Origin: an uncultured Chryseobacterium sp.
GTDB lineage: Bacteria > Bacteroidota > Bacteroidia > Flavobacteriales > Weeksellaceae
NCBI GenBank assembly: GCA_913774355.1
Contig: CAJYGB010000038.1
Location: 62,001 to 126,000 of the forward strand
DNA length: 64,000 nt
Direction of reading: 5' to 3'
In this document: positions 60,949 through 64,000 of the stretch, one piece after another
How the letters are laid out: every line of letters begins with the position of its first letter
How positions within the stretch are numbered: the first letter of the stretch is position 1
The notes under the pieces: generated by a model
The model's database searches: none
Told to the model about the DNA's origin: nothing
The model's input: the letters and a program-made list of their open reading frames with translations, nothing else
Program-made: the position numbers and the translations under genes

Positions 60949-61578
60949 TTACATCAATCCCGCCCTGACGGCCTTCATAATAAGCTCAGCCAAATTCTTT
61001 ACCTCAAATTTCCGGATCAGGTTCCGGCGGTGGGTATCTACCGTAAGGGAACTCAGAAATAATTCTTCTCCGATCATCCGACTTGTTTTTCCTTCCGCCA
61101 AAAGGGCCAGGATTTGTTTTTCGCGGCGGGTAAGCTTGAGATTATTGTCAGATCCGTTCCTGGAGGGACGGCTGATCATTTCGATCACCTCACGGCTGTA
61201 GCAGATGTTTCCTTCCAACGCACCTGCAATACAGTCCCTCAGCTCATGAAGCGAACTGTTTTTTAAGAGGTAGCCGCTCGCGCCGTTCTGTATCGCCTGC
61301 AGAATAATACTGCGTTCCGTATGATTGCTGAGGATGAGTACAATAGTGCTTTCGGATATTTCTTTAATTGCAAGACAAAGATCTATTCCACTGATATCCG
61401 GCAGGCTGATATCCAACAGAACAAGGTCGACACGATGGTTTTTTAAAAATCCGAGCAGCTCTGTGCCATTGCAGAATCCTTCGAGAATTTCCAGATTGAC
61501 CTCATGAGAAAGAAGGTTTTTAAGCCCTTCAATCACAATGGGATGATCATCAACAATTACGGTACGTAATTTATCCAT
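60949..61578 (-). CDS. LuxR-type (NarL/FixJ) response regulator
   Basis: 209 residues from the ATG at 61578, which overlaps the kinase stop by 8 bp (ATGGATAA); a start at 61599 would reach 29 bp into the kinase gene and adds only an unusual head. Receiver domain 1-120: acidic Asp10/Asp11, phospho-acceptor Asp56 (LVLLDISLPDISG), Ser/Thr at LILSNHTERS. HTH domain about 140-205: LTRREKQILALLAEGKTSRM, then LFLSSLTVDTHRRNLIRKF. It is the partner of the adjacent histidine kinase. Confidence 0.93.
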   Translation of the reverse strand: MDKLRTVIVDDHPIVIEGLKNLLSHEVNLEILEGFCNGTELLGFLKNHRVDLVLLDISLPDISGIDLCLAIKEISESTIVLILSNHTERSIILQAIQNGASGYLLKNSSLHELRDCIAGALEGNICYSREVIEMISRPSRNGSDNNLKLTRREKQILALLAEGKTSRMIGEELFLSSLTVDTHRRNLIRKFEVKNLAELIMKAVRAGLM

Positions 61579-63577
61579 CTGTAACAGTATTAAGTTCAAT
61601 ATTAACCGTTGTTCCCTCGCCGGGCGCAGAAACGATTTCGAGCTGCCCCTTCAGGTAAGCAATCCGGTTTTTCAGGTTTTCGAGACCCATTCCTTTGGTG
61701 TTCTTAAACGCGGAAGGATCATATCCGGCTCCGTCATCCTCAAAAGTAATAAAAATAACAGATTCGTTCTGGCTGCACTGCACCAGAATCCGGGCAGCAT
61801 CCGCATGGCGTATGGCATTGGAAACGAGTTCCTGGATGATGCGGTAAATATTCAGCTGTACATTCAGAGGAATATCCTTCCTGATATCAAAAAATTCACA
61901 GGAAATTTCCAGCCCGTTCCGCATATAAAATTCGCAAAGGTCTTTGAGAGCGGTTTCCAGTCCGAATTTCAAAAGGGTTTCGGGAACCATATTCCGGGCA
62001 ATGCGCCGGAGCTCAGTGACAGCAGAATCTAGCTGGTCTACAGTTTTCCTGAAGCGTTTATTTTCCTCTATTTCAGATTGATCTTCAGCCCATGAAGAAA
62101 GGCTGATCTTTACGCCGGCGAGCATTCCGCCCAATCCGTCATGCAGGTCACGGGCTACGCGTTCACGTTCACGCTCTTCTCCATCCAGCATGGCTTTGGT
62201 AACTTTCAGCTGCTGTTTTCTTTCCAATTCCTCGAGCTGCTGCCGGTAATTGATTTCTTTCTGTTCGGCAAGTTTTCGCTTGCTGCGGGCATTGACAATG
62301 GCAAAACCGAGTATGGCAAACAGCAGGAGACATCCGATGGCCAAAATCCCGCTGTACAGCCGTTCGTTTTTCGAATTCAGCGCGGCCTGGCGGTTCTGCG
62401 ACTGAAGGTTCGCAATTTTCCGTCTGTTCTCCGCCGTACGGTATCTGGTTTCAAGCTCATTGATCTTCAACCGGCTTTCACCGGAATTGATACTGTCGTT
62501 TAATTTTTTCTGCACATCCAGCCAGGAATAAGCGGACCGGTAATCTTTCAGGGCGGCATTTGTTTTGGCAAGTTCACCGTAGATCATGGCTTTATCGATA
62601 GAATTACGCATCAGTGTCCGATCTTTAACGATATCCATGAGGATATGACGTGCATTCTGAAAATCTTTCTGACGGCTGTAAATATCATATTTCCGGAACA
62701 ATAGCTGCTGAACCATCTGTTCCTGATGGTACTTTTCTGCCATGACAATTCCCATACCTGCACTTACCAAAGCTTTATCCAAAGCATTAACCGTTGTATA
62801 ATATAAAGTTTCATTATAATAATAAAGGGTATTGTTCACCGAATCCGGATATGGTTCCAACAGTTTTTTTGCCTTGTGAAGCAGGTACAGCGCTTTTTCG
62901 CTCTGCTCTGTATAACAGCAGACACTTACCCCGTTTAGATAAGCAAATAACATGGCACTCGACTTCGGAGCTGCCTTTTCAAGAATGGAGACCGCTTTCC
63001 GATTATACATCAGGGATTTGGAAAACTGGGCATTATTCATGAGTATAGTCGCAAGCTGGGTATAATAATGACCGACCATTACGGGATTACGGGCACGCTC
63101 TGCATACGGAATGGCTTTTTCCAGCGTGATTTTGGTAATGAAGTCATATCCTTTCGCATCTTTATTCATCAGTGCGTAATTGTACCATGCAGCGGCCAGC
63201 TTTTCATAAGCTCTTTTATCACGGAAAGGAGTCAGTTTACGTATTGCCTCCTTAAACGCTGCCGAGGCTTTTCCCGGATCTGAATTAAAATAGTACTGCC
63301 CTTCATAAAAAGGAATCACCGCCTGTTCATAAGAGGATCTTCCGGCCAGCTTTTTTCCTGCAGCCAGATGGATTTTGCTTTTAAGGGCATCTTTAAATTT
63401 CCAGTAATCCACCAGCGTAAAATGTGCTTCAGCTTTTACGGTATCAGCGGCCCGATCCGACAATAAAACCTGTTCCAGGCTGTCGACATATCTTTTTTCA
63501 TCCAGCGGAATCTGCTGCTGCGCAGACAACCCAAAAGGCAAGCAAAGGCAGATCAGAAGCCGATAATAATTTATCAT
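61571..63577 (-). CDS. TPR-containing sensor histidine kinase (HisKA_3 type)
   Basis: 668 residues from the ATG at 63577, which gives a signal peptide (LLICLCLPFGLSAQ); starts at 63601 or 63664 are possible. A periplasmic sensor of tetratricopeptide-like repeats (about 30-370) leads to one TM (about 405-425). A coiled coil and HisKA_3 with His479 in RDLHDGLGGML follow. The HATPase_c N-box is ELVSNAIRHA and G-boxes are DDGAGYD and GMGLENLKNR. It autophosphorylates and passes phosphate to the downstream LuxR-type regulator. The signal is unknown. Confidence 0.92.
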   Translation of the reverse strand: MINYYRLLICLCLPFGLSAQQQIPLDEKRYVDSLEQVLLSDRAADTVKAEAHFTLVDYWKFKDALKSKIHLAAGKKLAGRSSYEQAVIPFYEGQYYFNSDPGKASAAFKEAIRKLTPFRDKRAYEKLAAAWYNYALMNKDAKGYDFITKITLEKAIPYAERARNPVMVGHYYTQLATILMNNAQFSKSLMYNRKAVSILEKAAPKSSAMLFAYLNGVSVCCYTEQSEKALYLLHKAKKLLEPYPDSVNNTLYYYNETLYYTTVNALDKALVSAGMGIVMAEKYHQEQMVQQLLFRKYDIYSRQKDFQNARHILMDIVKDRTLMRNSIDKAMIYGELAKTNAALKDYRSAYSWLDVQKKLNDSINSGESRLKINELETRYRTAENRRKIANLQSQNRQAALNSKNERLYSGILAIGCLLLFAILGFAIVNARSKRKLAEQKEINYRQQLEELERKQQLKVTKAMLDGEERERERVARDLHDGLGGMLAGVKISLSSWAEDQSEIEENKRFRKTVDQLDSAVTELRRIARNMVPETLLKFGLETALKDLCEFYMRNGLEISCEFFDIRKDIPLNVQLNIYRIIQELVSNAIRHADAARILVQCSQNESVIFITFEDDGAGYDPSAFKNTKGMGLENLKNRIAYLKGQLEIVSAPGEGTTVNIELNTVTDG

Positions 63578-63967
63578 TCTTTTTTTAGTACTTCTCAGCA
63601 TGTGAGCATGTTTATATTTAAGAGTAATTCCTGAGCAGATGAAGATCATAATTTTGCTCATCAATTTACATCTGGTAATAGGTTAAACGCTTAAAGTTCA
63701 TTTTAAATTTTACTTTGACTTTATTTATTTACATTTTTCTTTTACTTCATTCAAATCCTGTTGGCATTTTATACCGGGATTACCGTTCATTACTGGTTTT
63801 ATCTACAATGTAAAGATGCAGCAAAAATTATTATTATCCCTCATTTTCATGGTTTTCGGCTAAAAACTACTCAAAAACCAGTAGAAAAAAATTACATATA
63901 AACGGGTATTTTATGTCGTTTTTCAACCGCTTAATTTTGTGTAAACCTAATCCAAATACGCAAAAGT
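63578..63967. other. Intergenic, AT-rich
   Basis: Nothing gene-like in about 390 bp. A possible -7 box TAATTTTG lies at 63932-63939. Confidence 0.5.
63932..63939 (+). promoter_or_regulatory. Possible -7 box before right-edge gene
   Basis: TAATTTTG, exact TAnnTTTG match, 29 bp before an ATG at 63968. Confidence 0.4.
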
Positions 63968-64000
63968 ATGAATGTATTTTTTTTAACCGGCAGGGTATCC
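63968..64000 (+). CDS. Possible start of a gene running off the right edge
   Basis: ATG at 63968 opens a frame (MNVFFLTGRVS) that is still open at the window end. The preceding -7 box supports it, but 11 codons are too few to name a product. Confidence 0.3.
   Translation, partial: MNVFFLTGRVS

Overview
The window looks like chromosomal DNA of a Bacteroidota bacterium of the Flavobacteriia, most likely Chryseobacterium or a close relative. This rests on several visible traits: start sites without a Shine-Dalgarno sequence; upstream boxes of the TAnnTTTG type, twice with a TTTG about 20 bp further upstream; a type IX secretion (T9SS) C-terminal sorting domain; many short-signal lipoproteins; GSCFA, DUF5683, DUF6438 and WbqC families; and AT-rich intergenic DNA full of degenerate word-like repeats. 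No database search was possible, so family names come from motif recognition.

Layout. 1-882 is the 5' part of an L,D-transpeptidase lipoprotein. 1185-9237 is an 8 kb segment (SDR enzyme, three-gene RND efflux operon, divergent AraC regulator) bounded by ~90 bp imperfect direct repeats that include the 3' end of tRNA-Asp. It is followed by three tandem tRNA-Asp genes. 9.6-15 kb holds thioredoxin, a cysteine desulfurase, and a cluster (HAD phosphatase, DprE2-like SDR, DprE1-like FAD oxidase, UbiA prenyltransferase) resembling the decaprenyl-phosphoryl-arabinose pathway. 15-24.7 kb, all on the minus strand, holds two envelope lipoproteins, a subtilase, WbqC, signal peptidase I, dapB, DUF5683, parB, parA and tonB. 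25-33 kb holds purA, two orphan immunity-like genes, a decayed ParD antitoxin, an ABC-F ATPase, hpt, adk and obgE.

33-47 kb holds a T9SS cargo protein, a tail-fibre-like pseudogene, a methyltransferase, a DUF6438 lipoprotein, two DEAD-box RNA helicases flanking a GSCFA-DUF4269-TatD-membrane protein operon, a polyprenyl synthetase, a decayed ParE toxin and a PiT/DUF47 phosphate transport pair. 47.3-50.6 kb is a complete TolC-MacA-MacB type export operon in which all three genes are broken. 50.7-59.4 kb holds DUF2461, a polysaccharide cluster (FkbM methyltransferase, flippase, two glycosyltransferases), aspA and an amidase lipoprotein. 59.5-60.3 kb holds tRNA-Ser, tRNA-Pro and tRNA-Arg, followed by a small GIY-YIG gene sandwiched between a real and a degenerate tRNA-Arg 3' half. 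The right end is a TPR histidine kinase and LuxR-type response regulator pair and the probable start of another gene.

Most of the window is ordinary core genome. The parts that deserve attention are the tRNA-Asp-flanked efflux segment, the tRNA-Arg/GIY-YIG chimera, the DprE1/DprE2/UbiA-like cluster, the dead MacAB-TolC operon, and small relics (ParD, ParE, tail-fibre protein, orphan immunity genes, a possible MITE) scattered in intergenic DNA.
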